64,000 nucleotides of DNA from Dicaeum eximium (taxonomy: Eukaryota; Chordata; Aves; Passeriformes; Dicaeidae): assembly GCA_013396995.1 (NCBI GenBank), contig VWZP01010941.1, positions 2,784,808 through 2,848,807 on the forward strand. Reading direction: 5' to 3'. The translations under genes were made by a program, and so were the position numbers. The notes under the pieces were generated by a model. That model saw only the letters and a program-made list of their open reading frames with translations, was not told the origin of the DNA and searched no databases. This document shows positions 13,401-25,800 of this stretch, one piece after another (the stretch's first letter is position 1; the number at the start of each line of letters is the position of its first letter).

Positions 13401-14749
13401 TATCTCCTCCAAAGTAATAATCCTTTAAAATTTGATTCAGTCCTTCACAGTTAAAAGGGTTAGAAATGTCAAATACCCTTATTTTATGCCAGAGTACCCT
13501 CCCCAATACACAATACTGAGAAAAAACAAACTGAGCAAAAACCCCAATCACTTAACACTGACTCCACTAAGCAAAACCAATGCCAATGTTTATCCACTGT
13601 GTTATCTGGCAAGAAGGGGATCTTGACCCATGCTGCTCAAAGACAAATATTAATAAAGATCTGAACTTCAGGCTCATAGGAAATTTCTGACTTTTCTCCC
13701 TGAATCAGGATGAAAAGTTGTTTTCCTTCTTAAAGCATATTTATATTTAAAACAGAAAACAGAAATTTAGAAATAATGTTTTTAGATTCTTTTTTCTTCA
13801 AGAAAACCAAATATCATATTCCAGCACCAAACATTAAGAATCAATCAAGCTAAGCAAAATGAGGTTGTTTCAGTAAGAATCTGTGTCACTGAAGTGCTAT
13901 GCACATCATTAACACACAAATCATTCATTATTCCATTTTCCTTTTTCAGGATGACACACCAAAAACCAATATACAAAAAATGGTAACATTAAAATGTTGC
14001 CATTTAACTTATGTAAGATATTGTGGTAGCTCAAACTGACAGCTGTGTCAGCTTGATGAAAACCAAATGGTATTGGGTTTTGTTTGCTTTTTTTGCCCCT
14101 CAGTTTTGATCTATTGGACTAATTAGTGTGAGACAATGTATAAATTTTTCTACTGATAAACAAAAAAGTCTTTAGAATCCCAATTTACTCAGAGAAATGC
14201 AGTTCCCCTGAATTACAGAGGAAAATAATTTCAATTAAAAAATCCCTGGTGACTTCTTTGCATTCACTGCACTTCAGTCCAAATTCTCCTTTCTGCCTCT
14301 GACTGTATTTGTCTTGGCATGGTAGCACAAAAATTGTGTTGTTCGGTCCCAAATCTGCATGATATGGGGGCAAAACTGTTAGGTGATACCTGGATTAGTT
14401 TCACAGTTAGACACTGGATTTACATTTGAGATGCTGCTTCTCCTGGGATCACTCCTATATTTCTTTAAACATTTGATGGCATTTTGCATCTCTTTCCTAG
14501 AGAAGGTTTCTCAGTTGGGCCAGTTCCTCCAGGTGTGTGCAGGCCCTGGGAGTCAGCCTGGCTGTGTGACACTCAGGTTGCTTAGAATACACTCACTTTC
14601 ACAGCACATGAGTTTCCAAGAGGGATTTGTGCTTGGCAGCAGCATCACACGAGGTTTAGACAGCCATGTGATAAATCAAATGTAGCTATTTCAACAGCCG
14701 AATCCATCACGTCACTCTGATGAGATCTTTTCCTACTGTGCTGCTACAG
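10476..14749. other. Unique non-coding DNA
   Basis: No gene is supported. Short poly-T tracts occur at about 10990-11002, about 11627 and 13257-13273 (17 T). A plus-strand frame at 10565-10879 and overlapping frames around 12000-12650 have no recognisable domain. The segment 12000-12600 is mildly GC-richer, which lengthens open frames without implying coding. Confidence 0.55.
13257..13273. repeat. Poly-T run
   Basis: Seventeen consecutive T lie just upstream of TTTGGAACAGTATAAAAGG. This could be the reverse of an old poly-A tail or a plain homopolymer; no flanking element is recognisable. Confidence 0.7.
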
Positions 14750-14793
14750 ACATCAGCATCACACCCTCAGCAGAGCCCAGGTGACATGCAAAG
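14750..14793 (+). other. Candidate 44-bp exon
   Basis: The segment is bounded by a good acceptor (a pyrimidine-rich stretch ending CTGCTACAG) and a consensus donor (AAAG/GTAAGT). Two of three frames are open, but it is too short to judge. Isolated pairs of good splice sites are common in introns and intergenic DNA, so this may equally be a decoy or a non-coding RNA exon. Confidence 0.12.
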
Positions 14794-15424
14794 GTAAGTG
14801 TCAGATTGCTCAGGTTAAATGGACACATTTTCACCAGTTTGTTTTCATAATGAAAGCCCCTCTCCTCTGCACAAAGGCAAATTATAAATGACTACCTACA
14901 AAAGTAGTGGTGAATGTTAACCTCCCTCTGAATTTAAGATCCTCAAAACTTGTGACCTAAATCTCAGCTGATGGGTTAGGAAAGTGTCTGATACTGTTTC
15001 CAGAGCTGATGGCAGAGCTTCTGATTGCTTAGGAGAGAAGCAAACACAAAGCAGCCAGACAAAATATTTGCTGAATGAAGGACAGAAATGCTAAGAAAGA
15101 AATTGCATTTCCTAGCTCAAGACAAGCTTTGTAAATGTATATTAAAAAAAAGGAAAACTAAAGTATCTCTATCACTTTGTTCTTTTATTTGCTGTCATGA
15201 CAGCACCCCTCTTTTCTCTTTCAGGTCCCTACTCTCTATATTCATGGACATGCCCTTTCTTGTCCTTCAGGCTGAAGCTCTTGACTCGAGAGCTGCCAGG
15301 TCACTGTCTATTTACAAATATTTCCCTCTTGACTTTCCTCTAGACCATTTTATTTTACACACACACTTTTTAATGTTGTTTTTCCCCTTGCTGACACTTA
15401 TAAAACATGAATATGTTCAAAAGC

Positions 15425-15447
15425 AAAAAAAAAAAAAAGAAAAAAAG
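15425..15447. repeat. Poly-A patch
   Basis: A run of about 13 A, then G and six more A. It has no recognised retrotransposon body upstream. Confidence 0.65.
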
Positions 15448-18323
15448 TGAAATAGAAGTGGCTAACAGAACCGCAGGAGATAAACTGGATGGGAGCAGGC
15501 TGAGCTTTTTGCAGGGATTGTAAGACTGTAAACTTTGTCCATACAAAGGACCTGAAATAAGGTTTATAAACATCTTTAAAGTGCACAAATAAGAATCCTT
15601 CCCTGACAGATAAAAATTAGTACAATGACTAAATGGTATCTTGCTATAAAACATAGCCTTCTATGTCTGAAGTGTTTACCCATAGCCCATTATAGTCAAA
15701 GCACAGAAATTAGCAATTCAACAACTGGCTTAAATTTGACCTAGCTTACCTTCAAGAGAAGCTAATTTTTATCTTAGAAATACTTATTTACTCCTTCTAG
15801 TTTTAAGTGGAGTCTTGTGGGATCTCATCCAGCTGGGATTCCTGCTTCAGATGCATTTGCAGAGGGCTTTGGCCCCAAACCATGGCAGGGTACTGAGGGG
15901 AGGGGGCACCTGGCCAGGCCACGGTGGGAAGAGTGGGGTCATGGGAATTAGTAGCATGCTAATAGAACCAAATTAGGTTTTTGTTATAATTCTACACTGA
16001 ATAGGTATGATACCACATGTTGCATTATTTACTACATTTTTCACTTCAAGTGTACTAAGCTGATATGGTCCTTATAGTTTTATGATGTCTAGCAGCACAT
16101 GAAGACTGGCATAGAAGTGTTCAGTGTGAAGGTTATCAGACCAAATAGCAAATCATCATACATGTACATAGCAAGTACTTTATTCATCTGAGAGCTGGGG
16201 AATCAAATGTACATGCTTTTGTGAAGAATGAAGACAACATTTAAAATTTCTCATGCCTATTGAAACCTTTTCATGCCTTCTGAGCAGGCAATTATGAGCT
16301 CACACATCTTTGAAAAGGCAATTAATTTGAGAAAATGTAGTTCCCTCTTCAACCACATCAAGACTTCTTACTCCTGGGGATACTGGACAGTTCTCACACG
16401 CAGTGCCTGACCTGCAGGAGTTATTTCTCTGAGCTGCTACCATGTGAAAGACTTTGCCCTGGAGCTTGGTTTGGGACTGGTACTTATCCCTCAGGCCAAT
16501 TTTTTTTTATGCTTTCCACTACTTGCAGTAACAGCCTTGAGGTTTTTGGTTCTGGTCTAACTGCTGATCCATACCTTCACAGGATTTGGCATCTTAAACA
16601 CATCACCCCCCTGAATTCATCCCCAGTCCCAGAGCACTTGCCATCTTTCCTCTTGATAAATAGCACTATTACATGAAAAATTATCCTGACAAACTGTCAA
16701 GTGATATACACTGGATAGCTTCTTCCATCCTACATTGCAGCTAGGAGGAAGCCCCTGAGAAATCCACGTTGTCTCTACTTCCCTGCAGTACACCCCATAA
16801 CCCAAAGCCAGACTGATCTCCTCTTCAGCAGGTCTGTATCTACTGGTGGGGATTTAAGTTTTTTCTTTTCAGCCTCCTCAGAGGTTGGTGAGACTCATAT
16901 GGCACACTGCCCACTGGTCTTAGAGCTTTCCAGTTGCTCCCAGTTCTTTGGGACAATGACATGGTGCCCAGGTTGCCTGAATTAGAGTCCTGAGGCACCC
17001 TGCCTTGGAATAGCTACAGCTAGTGGAATAGCTACTTTTTCTGAAAAAAGTAATATAAATTAATGCATATTTAAAGAATATTTGGAGGAGAAAATTCAAC
17101 AAAACTGCTGCATTTAAAAACCTACCATTCCTCTACAGACATATAGAGAAATCAGTGGAACAATTAACCACTAAAATAATTAACTACTTTTGTTTCTTAC
17201 TAAAAATCAAAGGATCATTTTCATGAGAAAGGTAGCAAGCAGGCACACTTGGCAAACCAATAGACAAACATCTACAAGTAATATTGTGATTAAGCTATTA
17301 ATTCACTATGAAGTCTAAACATCAATAAACATTTCACATGTATAAAAACTCCAAATAATGTTCTATTTACCCATTCAATTTAGTGGGTTTTTCTTCCCTC
17401 CTACATTCCAAGACAGTCTGTTTCCCTCGATTTATTCAAGTTATTTTCCCCCTTTTTACAGTCTAATAGCAAACGACTCAAAAATATGATAATACATATT
17501 GAATCTCAATGGCACTGGTTATTTGTGGTCACTCAGCTGTGTGAGGGGAGTCTGCTCTGTGCAGTGAGGCAGGGAATGAATCTGCACTCTCCCTACGAGT
17601 GCCTTCCCATGCAATACATAAACATTTGGCCTTAAAACTTGCCTTCCCATGGGATAATGCAAAGAAAGGCATTAGCCCAAAGCGGCTTCATGCACAACTG
17701 AAACAGATACCCATAGGTTTCTTATTTTTGGAGTATTCTCTTGTGTTTGGAAAGAACACTTCTATTGACTAGATACACTGAAAAAGTAGAAGAGTGCATT
17801 GCAAAAACCATAGGAGGTAGAAGCTTTCATCAAAAGAATATAAAATGGCAGGAGAGATACTCTTGCTGAGCTATTGGACTGTATAATTGTCCAGGGATTT
17901 CTGTACTGAAGCTTGAAGAAGTTTTTCCAGTGAAACAGTTTTTCCACCAGAAAATGATAATTTGATACATTTGAAACTATTCACAGCTGTACATCGATTT
18001 CTTGTAAATTCCAGATGGATCGTGATTGAGACAACTTGCTGAGCTAGTATTTCCACTTGTTTTAATATAACAAGAGTTGATAGCAAGTGTTTCAAATTTT
18101 TATTTCTTGAAGTTTTGTAAGGAGCCTAAACATTAAAATTTCAACATTCCTTCTTTCTGAGGGTGAAAGAAAACTTTTTATTAAATCAGCAGCTCATGTG
18201 GAAGGACCATTGCCCCCTGCCTTGAGGCCTCCTGGTGCTCTTGCAATCTGCTGGAGGCCAACAGAGGGTTTCCACAGCAGCTCTCACCCCAGTGTTTCCA
18301 AATATTCACTTTACACCAAAACA

Positions 18324-18340
18324 GTGTGTGTGTGTGAGTG
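18324..18340. repeat. Short TG microsatellite
   Basis: About seven GT units followed by GAGTG. A small simple repeat. Confidence 0.7.
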
Positions 18341-18659
18341 CACAGACCGTGACACACTCTGATGCTTGGATATTTTTTTTGATCCTGCCAGAAAAGCCCA
18401 CTTGAAGTATTCTGTTGATCCACATACCTCCAAGTTTGGGAAAAATTCAAAACTTTGAGACTTCGTAATGTTGCAAATAGGTAGCTACCTTTCAATTCCT
18501 CCTCATATACTTATTCACAAGCACTGATAGTGTCCATGTCCTGTAGTCCTTAAAATAAAAAGTAATATTGACCTTTCTGTAGGACAAATTCTCTAGATTC
18601 TTTTTTCCTCTCTTTTTCTCTCACAGGTTTTCTGGCTTTCAGATTTGGCAAGTAGCTTA

Positions 18660-18970
18660 CCAAAACAAACACTGCGTGAATGCTGAGAGAACTGCATCTG
18701 ATTAAATGCTGGATGTTAATTGTAATCCTATTTCATTTCTATTTTTAAACAGCAGAACAGAATAATCTCCATTAAAAGAGTGACCTTTGAAAGCCACAAT
18801 GCTTGACTTATCTCGAGATAAAGCTTTCTCTGTAGCTAGGCCTCTTTGCTGGTACATGACGCAGATGGCTCTGAGTGACAAAAGTGATTTAAGTTCAAGT
18901 AAGGTATGCTAAGAACCACGAGTTAAATAAACTCAGGGTTTGTTAAAATTCAATGTTGTTTGGCTTCACA
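18660..18970. promoter_or_regulatory. Possible conserved regulatory element with GATA palindrome
   Basis: This repeat-free stretch is dense in recognisable factor-site words. TTAATTGTAAT (about 18715) is homeodomain-like. TGACCTTTGAAAG (18781) resembles a nuclear-receptor half-site overlapping a TCF/LEF-type CTTTGAA. A perfect GATA palindrome lies at 18808-18821, and GTACATGACGCAG near 18852. The clustering suggests an enhancer, but conservation could not be tested. Confidence 0.22.
18808..18821. promoter_or_regulatory. Perfect 14-bp palindrome of two GATA sites
   Basis: The bases TTATCTCGAGATAA are identical to their reverse complement. Each half contains the GATA-factor core AGATAA, facing outward on opposite strands. 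Palindromic GATA sites are a known high-affinity arrangement for two-finger GATA proteins. The match is exact; function is inferred. Confidence 0.4.
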
Positions 18971-19854
18971 GTATCTGCCTTTTTTTTTTTCCAAAACTGA
19001 AATACTGAGCAACTGTCTGCATGCAGAACACCTCCACAGCCTGCTCCAAAAACACAAGCATTCTCTCATGAAATTTCAGGCTTGCTCCACATACTTCTGC
19101 AGGTTTTGATATGGCCTATGTGGTCTATAACTAATTTATACTTGTTATACTTACACTGTCAGCTTACCTGAGCAGTGTTAAGGAAAATAAAATGCTGTAT
19201 CACTGTACAGGTCTTGTCAATTAAATGCAGAGAGCACTTAAGTATCTGTATTCACAACTGTATGGCTGAATTGAAAGTACACAGAAACTCTTAGGAATGT
19301 GCCATGCTGCCTGTATGTGCCTTTACTCTGTGAAATACTTCAATATTGCAATAACATCTGCCAGCTGCAACTCACTGTGCTTCACATCCTTCACATCAAA
19401 TCAAATGGCATAAGTGTGTGGAGCCAGGACCAGTGTCAGCTATTATGTGTCAGTTTTTCCTAAGGGGACACACTGACAGACAATCAAAACTTTTCTTTAA
19501 TATTTCTTATTGTGTTTCTGCTGTTGAGAATACCTGTCACGTAGCAATCGTTCTTTGTTTGTGATGAGAAATAAAAATAAAAACAAAAGAACTTGGATGC
19601 TCATCTCAAATGTTTGGGCTGAATGAAGGTTGCTTGTGTTTGGGTTAGGCTTTGAGCAGTGGGTTGCTGTGCTGTGTTTGGGGACTTAGGTTAGTCACTT
19701 GGGGAATGACAGACACCCTTTACTGAAAATTTAAACCTTCCTTGCAAAATTCTAACTCTTCATATAGACACAAACTCTCTTAATGCACTGCACTGACTCT
19801 GGTGGAAAGATGTCACAGATGGAAATCTGGGTTTTATTTGACCTATCATTGCAG
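18971..19854. other. Unique non-coding DNA
   Basis: I see no gene or repeat beyond a short T run near 18980 and an A-rich patch near 19570. Confidence 0.55.
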
Positions 19855-20077
19855 GGCAAAGAAATGTGATAACAAATACTTGTCATACCACGTGGGTCAA
19901 AGACTCAGCTTCTCTGGTATAACAGCAGAAGAAAAGGCAAATAAGGAAGGAAAACTCCCAAGCTCAAATGAACCCTTCCCAAAATGTAAATTGGTTGTAC
20001 CACATTGTGGTACAGAGGGCCTAGTGCAGCTGTGCAGCATTACAGACAGACTGCCTTTGTTCTGGGCAGTGGCTAAG
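19855..20077 (+). other. Candidate 223-bp exon
   Basis: A frame open on the plus strand is bounded by an acceptor (TTTTATTTGACC..ATTGCAG) and a donor (CTAAG/GTAAAT). Between them it reads about 74 codons with mixed, protein-like composition (for example KKCDNKYLSYHVGQRLSF). It ends on a complete codon. I recognise no family, and no neighbouring exon in the same phase is evident. It may be chance. Confidence 0.15.
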
Positions 20078-22348
20078 GTAAATTTCATACTATTAAACTG
20101 ATAATATACCATCTGCACTTTGTGCACAGGAATGTGGTCACAGTGTAAATTAGGAATCTTGTCATTTGAGAACCTCAGATCTATCCTCTATGCTCTGACA
20201 AAGTACAGTTTTTCCTACAGGGTCTGCTATGCAAATTGCTTGTTTTTTACCAGAGCTGCTAATATTTATATTACTTTAAACTGAAGTATTTTCAAATCAA
20301 ACTCACAAAGGGCTTTGTTCAACATGACCAGCATATTACACAGGATAATTAACCACTTTCTAGTCCATATAATAAAATCCCCTTTTCTTGGCTGCCATTT
20401 CATTGTCTATGCCTCAGACATTTTCCCTTCTCATTCCCCTACATATCCATTACTTTCTGCCTCTGCTCTAAGTTTCCACTTCAGTTTTCCAACTTTATCC
20501 ACTTGGCCAAAGTTTTCCATCCAAAATAAAGGGTTCTAGTGGTAGTTCCTTTCCATGCACCATACTCTTGATCAGCTCTAGCCTTTTCTTTGCTCAGGAA
20601 TTGCTAGGGAGACATCTGGGACGTTCAGACGAGAGTGCTTGAAACCACTGTACAACAGACGAAAAGAAAGAAAGAAAGGCAGTACAGGTGGGAGAAGCAA
20701 ATGGGACTCACACTCTGATTTAGGAATGTAGGTGGGCATATAATGCTTTCTGTAAGAACCTGGAAACAATAAAACTGGTAGATGGGAGGATTAGGCTGGA
20801 TGAGTAGAAAGAAAGGACAAAGCCTCCGCTTTGTGGAGGGCACTGCACAGAAATGGAAAGAAGGAGAAATACATCAAAGGGTTCAAGTAAGCAGTAAGGA
20901 GTTTTAGGATTAAGCTTTGCTGATCCAAATTTCTAAACTATTGGAGGTTCAACCATCACTAATCTTGACCCCCTTCATTTATGAGAAAACAGGACCAAAT
21001 AAAATCAGTTACAGGATTCTGGGCTGCGGATATATCAAGTTGTATCTCCTGTAACAAGATGCAGTGCAATGGCACGGCCTGCATTTCAGCTGTAGTAGCA
21101 GTCAGATTTTTTCCCCTGAATGTCACATCTTACTATAATTTACTGTCTGGAAGACTTGTAATTAAAACCATATGCTTCGCTGTTTTTTTCTTGTGCACAT
21201 GGGGGATTCCACATTTCTATAAACTTCGCCAATTGTAAACTCATCTCTCTCTCTTCACTAACCTGTGGCCCAACTGCATGTAATAAGAGTAATTTGGAGA
21301 ATTACATTTGGTTACACTCTATTGCTGTAATTTGCTTCTTTCCTCTAATGGTCTGAAGAGTACTGAGCTAAACCAGTTAATCTGAAATAAGCTAAAACCC
21401 AAAGATACATTTTAGGAACAGACAATTATATACTTTTAATTAATGCAACATCACTTTGCAGTAACTTGTTTGGCTTTTCTAACAGCAATGTGCATTTTAG
21501 GACAGATACTGATCTCCTTGGTGATGCAGAGTACACGTAAACCTGTCACACCTGAGGAACTTGGATACAGAGAAATCCCTAATGGGATAAATGCTGACAT
21601 ACCTGGCTGCATGCCACCCTTCTGCCTGCAGGTACATCTTACACAGAGTCACTACTGGAGTAAAGATGTATCTGAAACATTCCTGCATTTTGGCTGTTGT
21701 CAGCTACCCTGCCAAGCACCCAGCCCTGAGCAGCCTCAGGGACAGGCAGTGCAGCAGGGGTGGGTGCAGCAGTGGTGGGTGCAGCAGTGGAGGGTCAGCC
21801 CTGCTTCCCCAGGCACTGCCAACAGAACCAGCTTTTCCTAGCTGTGTGTTAAAAAGATATGGAGCGCCCCAGAAGTAGTCATACTTTATCTGTCATTCAC
21901 GGGACTGTACAAGTAATTTAGGCATTTTGTCCACACTGAATGACAGCCCCACTGGCTGATTTTTTGGCTGGATTCTAGTCACTTGCAGAGGTTTTTTTTG
22001 TTGTTGTTGGTTTTGGCACTTCGTCTTTACACCCTATCCCTGTAACAGGAGCAGAGAGCTGTCAGATAGGGCAGTGCAGGACACAGACATTGCAGAAATG
22101 AGGGTTAGACACCATGATTTAACACATTTTGATTCATTGCTGCAGCTAACTCCATCTCTCATCTCTGGACAGCTTTCTCCCAGATGTCTCAATAAAGACA
22201 CAGCCACACAGCTAAAAGCACAGGCTTTTACCAGGCTGTTTGTCTCAGTCTCTCCCATCAATAGATACATGAGGTGAGCCCTACAAAGATCACAGCTGAA
22301 CCTCATGGGTACAGGACAAGGACCAATGGCTCAGTTAATGTAACAAAA
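20078..22348. other. Unique non-coding DNA
   Basis: No gene is supported. The frame at 21443-21841 includes the 15-bp tandem repeat at 21751-21795 and has no domain. A T/G-rich patch (about 21990-22015, TTG units) precedes the CR1 fragment. Confidence 0.55.
21751..21795 (+). repeat. 15-bp minisatellite, three units
   Basis: Three adjacent units of GCAGCAGTGGTGGGT differ by one or two bases each. In one frame they encode repeated QQW/VQQW, but there is no sign that this frame is translated. Confidence 0.8.
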
Positions 22349-22885
22349 CTGCCTCTGTTCCCCTCTTGTGAGACCACACCAGGAGTGCTGCATCCCTCTC
22401 TGGGGTCCCCAAAGCAGGAATCACATGGACCTGTTGGAGTGAGTCCAGAGGAGACCATGAAGATGATTAGAGGGATTATTCCAAGGAAAGGCTGAGATAA
22501 TCAGGATTGTTCAGTCTGGAGAAGGCTCTGGGGAGACCTTATAGCAACCTCCCAGTGCCTAAACTGGGCCTATAAGAAAGCTGGGGAGGACTTTTCACAA
22601 GGGCCTGTAGTGACAGGGCAAGGTAGTGACAGCCAGGAATGGCTTCAAACTGAGAGCTGGTTTAGCTTAGATCTTAGGAAGAAATTCTTCACCGTGAGGG
22701 TGGTGCGGCACTGGAATGGGCTGCCCAGAGAAGCTGTGGATGCCCCATCCCTGGAAGTGTTCAAGGCCAGGTTGAATGGGGCTTGGAGGAGCCCAGTCCA
22801 GTGAAAGGTCCCTGCCTAAGGCAGGGGGTTGGAACTAGATGAACTTTAGTGTCTTTTCCAACCCATTCTACTATTCTATTATTTT
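22349..22885 (+). mobile_element. CR1 LINE 3' fragment
   Basis: CR1 is the dominant LINE of birds; it encodes an endonuclease/reverse transcriptase and copies often lose their 5' end. This copy keeps the end of ORF2 and the 3' tail. The frame at 22610-22804 carries the C-terminal block FFTVRVVRHWNGLPREAVDA followed by PSLEVFKARLNGA and a stop. Upstream, in other frames, remnants read CETTPGVLHPSLGSP and KMIRG, matching the region just before it, so the copy has frameshifts. The 3' end has GGGGGTTGGAACTAGATGA, then a short ATTCTA-type tail. The 5' truncation is at about 22349. It cannot move by itself. Confidence 0.93.
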
Positions 22886-25800
22886 AGTTGAAAGACACTC
22901 ATGCTTCAGAGAAGAATATGTTCCTTTCTAGCTTTTTTCTCCCCTCCCTGTCCAAAAAACCCTAAATCCAGACACTGGACAATTTTTCAAGAGGACACTG
23001 TTTACACATATGTTTACTGGAAATATTCCTTTCAATATCTTATTTTCATTGCTTAAAATAGTTTCTAAATTAAAACTTGAAGGGTAAACCCCAAGAGCAT
23101 GTAACAAAATGTTCAATAAACTAAAGCATTTTTGAGGTGGGAAAGTAAAGATTTTTCTTTCCTGTCCTAAGACTGCTAAAAAAGGAGATCTAGTTTTGTT
23201 TTAATTAAAACATTCTTTTCTCCTAAACATTCTCCGATATGGCTGTACTTACTTAGCACAACTTTCCAAATTGCACAGAGTCATGGTCAATGCTGACATG
23301 AGGCCTGCATTAACCTGTGATGGCATTTGTATGACAGTTGAATTTGCATGAATTGCAAAAATGGAAAAAGACTAGTGGAAAAATTAAAATTACCATTACC
23401 GAGAAAATATGATAGAGACATGCAAAACTGTAAAATAAAAAGTGGGTTTACATTCACTTTTTGAGTAAGAAAAAAGATTAAGCAGAATTTTATCTTTCAG
23501 GTTTAGATGTGCTTGGTAGCACCATCCATAATTCCAAAAGAATCTGCTCCTGTGTGTTATATACATACATGTGTATATATATATGTATATATAAATGTAT
23601 ACACACATTATAAACACAAGTGGTGCATTATCATAGGTAAGTGCATTTGACCTACATTAAGTCTATTATTCTCCAGATCTCACTAATAGTAATCCCTAGT
23701 TCATGATAAAAATTTAGGTGCTGAAGTTATAACTCACTGCAATAACATGTTTTGTCTTGAGCAGAGTATGAAATCAAACAAATTGTGAAATATGGTGCTT
23801 TTTGGGGAATATTCCCTAGGGAAAGCTTTCTGCTGTGTAGGGCAAGTGCTTATGCACAGCATCACTGCTGATGGACACTGACTCTCATCAGCTATGCCAG
23901 AACATGGAAACCTGTTATCCTTCTTGCATGACTGAAAAGTTAATATTCATTGATGTGTTTTAGAGAGCTTTGCTGATGTGCTCTGTTTTACAATTTCACA
24001 AAAGATTCCCGGTGTACTAACCTGTTTTGCAAAAGAGCAGGTGACCTTTGCCATGAGAATGTCACCTCTGAAACTGCTTCTGAGCATGAGGACATCAGTT
24101 TCCATCTTAAAATGCACAGCATCTTGTGTGCATGGGGGTAAAAGCTGGCTAGGAGGTTAGACACCCTTTCTGGATTATTTCCTTTTAAAATTATTTTTAA
24201 GTGAATCTGCAAAATGTCCCAGAATGAAGAAATCACCCCAAAAAGAGAAGGTTGAGAAGGAGATCAAGAAATAGGCTCCTATAAATCTTCAGAGAAAAGG
24301 TTTTCCTTCTTCTTTACCTTTTTTAATATCTCTTGTACAGTAAAGGTCACATCATACATTTGGCTGCCTTTTTAAATTATAGTAAGAGTAGTCCAGATTA
24401 CAATTCCAGTGAATTAATCTGATGAAAATTAGACCTCTCTTTACCCCTTTTTTGTCCTCAATATTCATCTTGCATTGGATCACAGTTTCAGATCTGTGTT
24501 CAGATGGGAACAGCACAATTATTTCGGTTATTCATTCAGAAGATGGCAAGGAAGAAACTCTGGGTTTTTTATGCTGAAAGCAACTGAAATGAGAAACCTG
24601 TCACAAGGAAAAGGATTATCTTGTGCTTAGGAGTGATTGGAGCCTGAGAGGATCACGCACCAAATGCACAAGAGCCGTAGTCAGACATCACCTATAACCA
24701 TCCCATTAAAGGTGTAATTGCAGAATGAGGATCTGTCTTCATCCTGGAAGTTTGGGAGAAGTGGAAATACACAGACCCAGGTGTACCATCGAGACTCCTT
24801 AGAGCAGCTGCTGGCTAATTTGTGCAATTTAAGTTGTCTTATGTGTCACAGTTTGTACCCAGCCTCACACTTCTCAGACTGTGGCACTGTGAGAACAGAT
24901 CATGCACTCAGTGTTGCATAGTCGGTCTTAAATTTGCTTGGATAATACAGAATCAGAACAGTCAAATTGGGTAAGTAGCCTCAAGAAAGTTACCCTCATA
25001 GGTACTGGCAGTTAATTACTTTCTCTTGTAATGTAGCAGAGATATAATAAAATCCTTCAGGGGAGAGAGAAGATGGTGGGTTCCTTTCTTTTTTTGGAGT
25101 GGACACCTGGGATCGCCTCAACATGTGTGGCTGCCACCCACACCTTCCTCTGGGCAACCTTACATCTGCTCTTGGCATGCATATTGCATTTTGCATTCCC
25201 CTGAGGCCTGTGCTAATACTCTTCTGGTATTAGGTGCTAACCATATGTGCAGAGAAAGGACAAGGACAACACAAAACCTATTCCCCCGAGAAGGAATATG
25301 GCCACTGTATTGCACTGCCATAGCTCAGTGCACCAAACTCTTAAAAATAATGGCAAAGAACTCATGAGAGAGCAGGACTCAGCTCCATAAAATACATGAA
25401 AAATCTACGTGTTTATTAGTTTGGAATAAAAGTTAACTATCAGCATCAGAAGATTGTGTGTTCTATTTGAGCAGTGAATATTTCAGAAAAAATAAACCTT
25501 GTTAAAAATATTAATCAGTGGCTATGTGACAAGACTTGTCATTTTGCATTAAATGCTACAAATTTTCACTCTCTATCAATAAACATAATCTGTTATGAAA
25601 CTGCATTATCTTACTGTGCTTAACTTAATTATATTAAAATATTTAGAGCAAGTATTTGTCATATTTGTCACTTTATGAGAAACTGACAGACTAGAAGTCA
25701 TATTACATGAAGACACTGGTTATGATGGTGGTGAACAAGATATTTTCAGACTTCTCAAAAACCCAAAGCACGTAGAGAGCCAGAAAAGTGAAACCAAATC

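Larger units (their letters stand above)
14794..18659. other. Unique AT-rich non-coding DNA
   Basis: No gene is seen. It contains a poly-A patch at 15425-15447, a somewhat GC-rich segment at about 15830-15940 without a recognisable element, and a short TG run at 18324-18337. Frames such as 15088-15450 (plus) end in the poly-A patch and are not gene-like. Confidence 0.55.

Noticed and set aside
21443..21841. 132-codon frame with repeated VQQW
   Set aside because: The repeated residues come from the 15-bp minisatellite at 21751-21795. There is no domain or splice support.
25310..25400. tRNA box A-like word (ATAGCTCAGTGC) suggesting a tRNA or tRNA-derived SINE
   Set aside because: No box B (GGTTCRA-type) follows at the right distance and no cloverleaf can be drawn.
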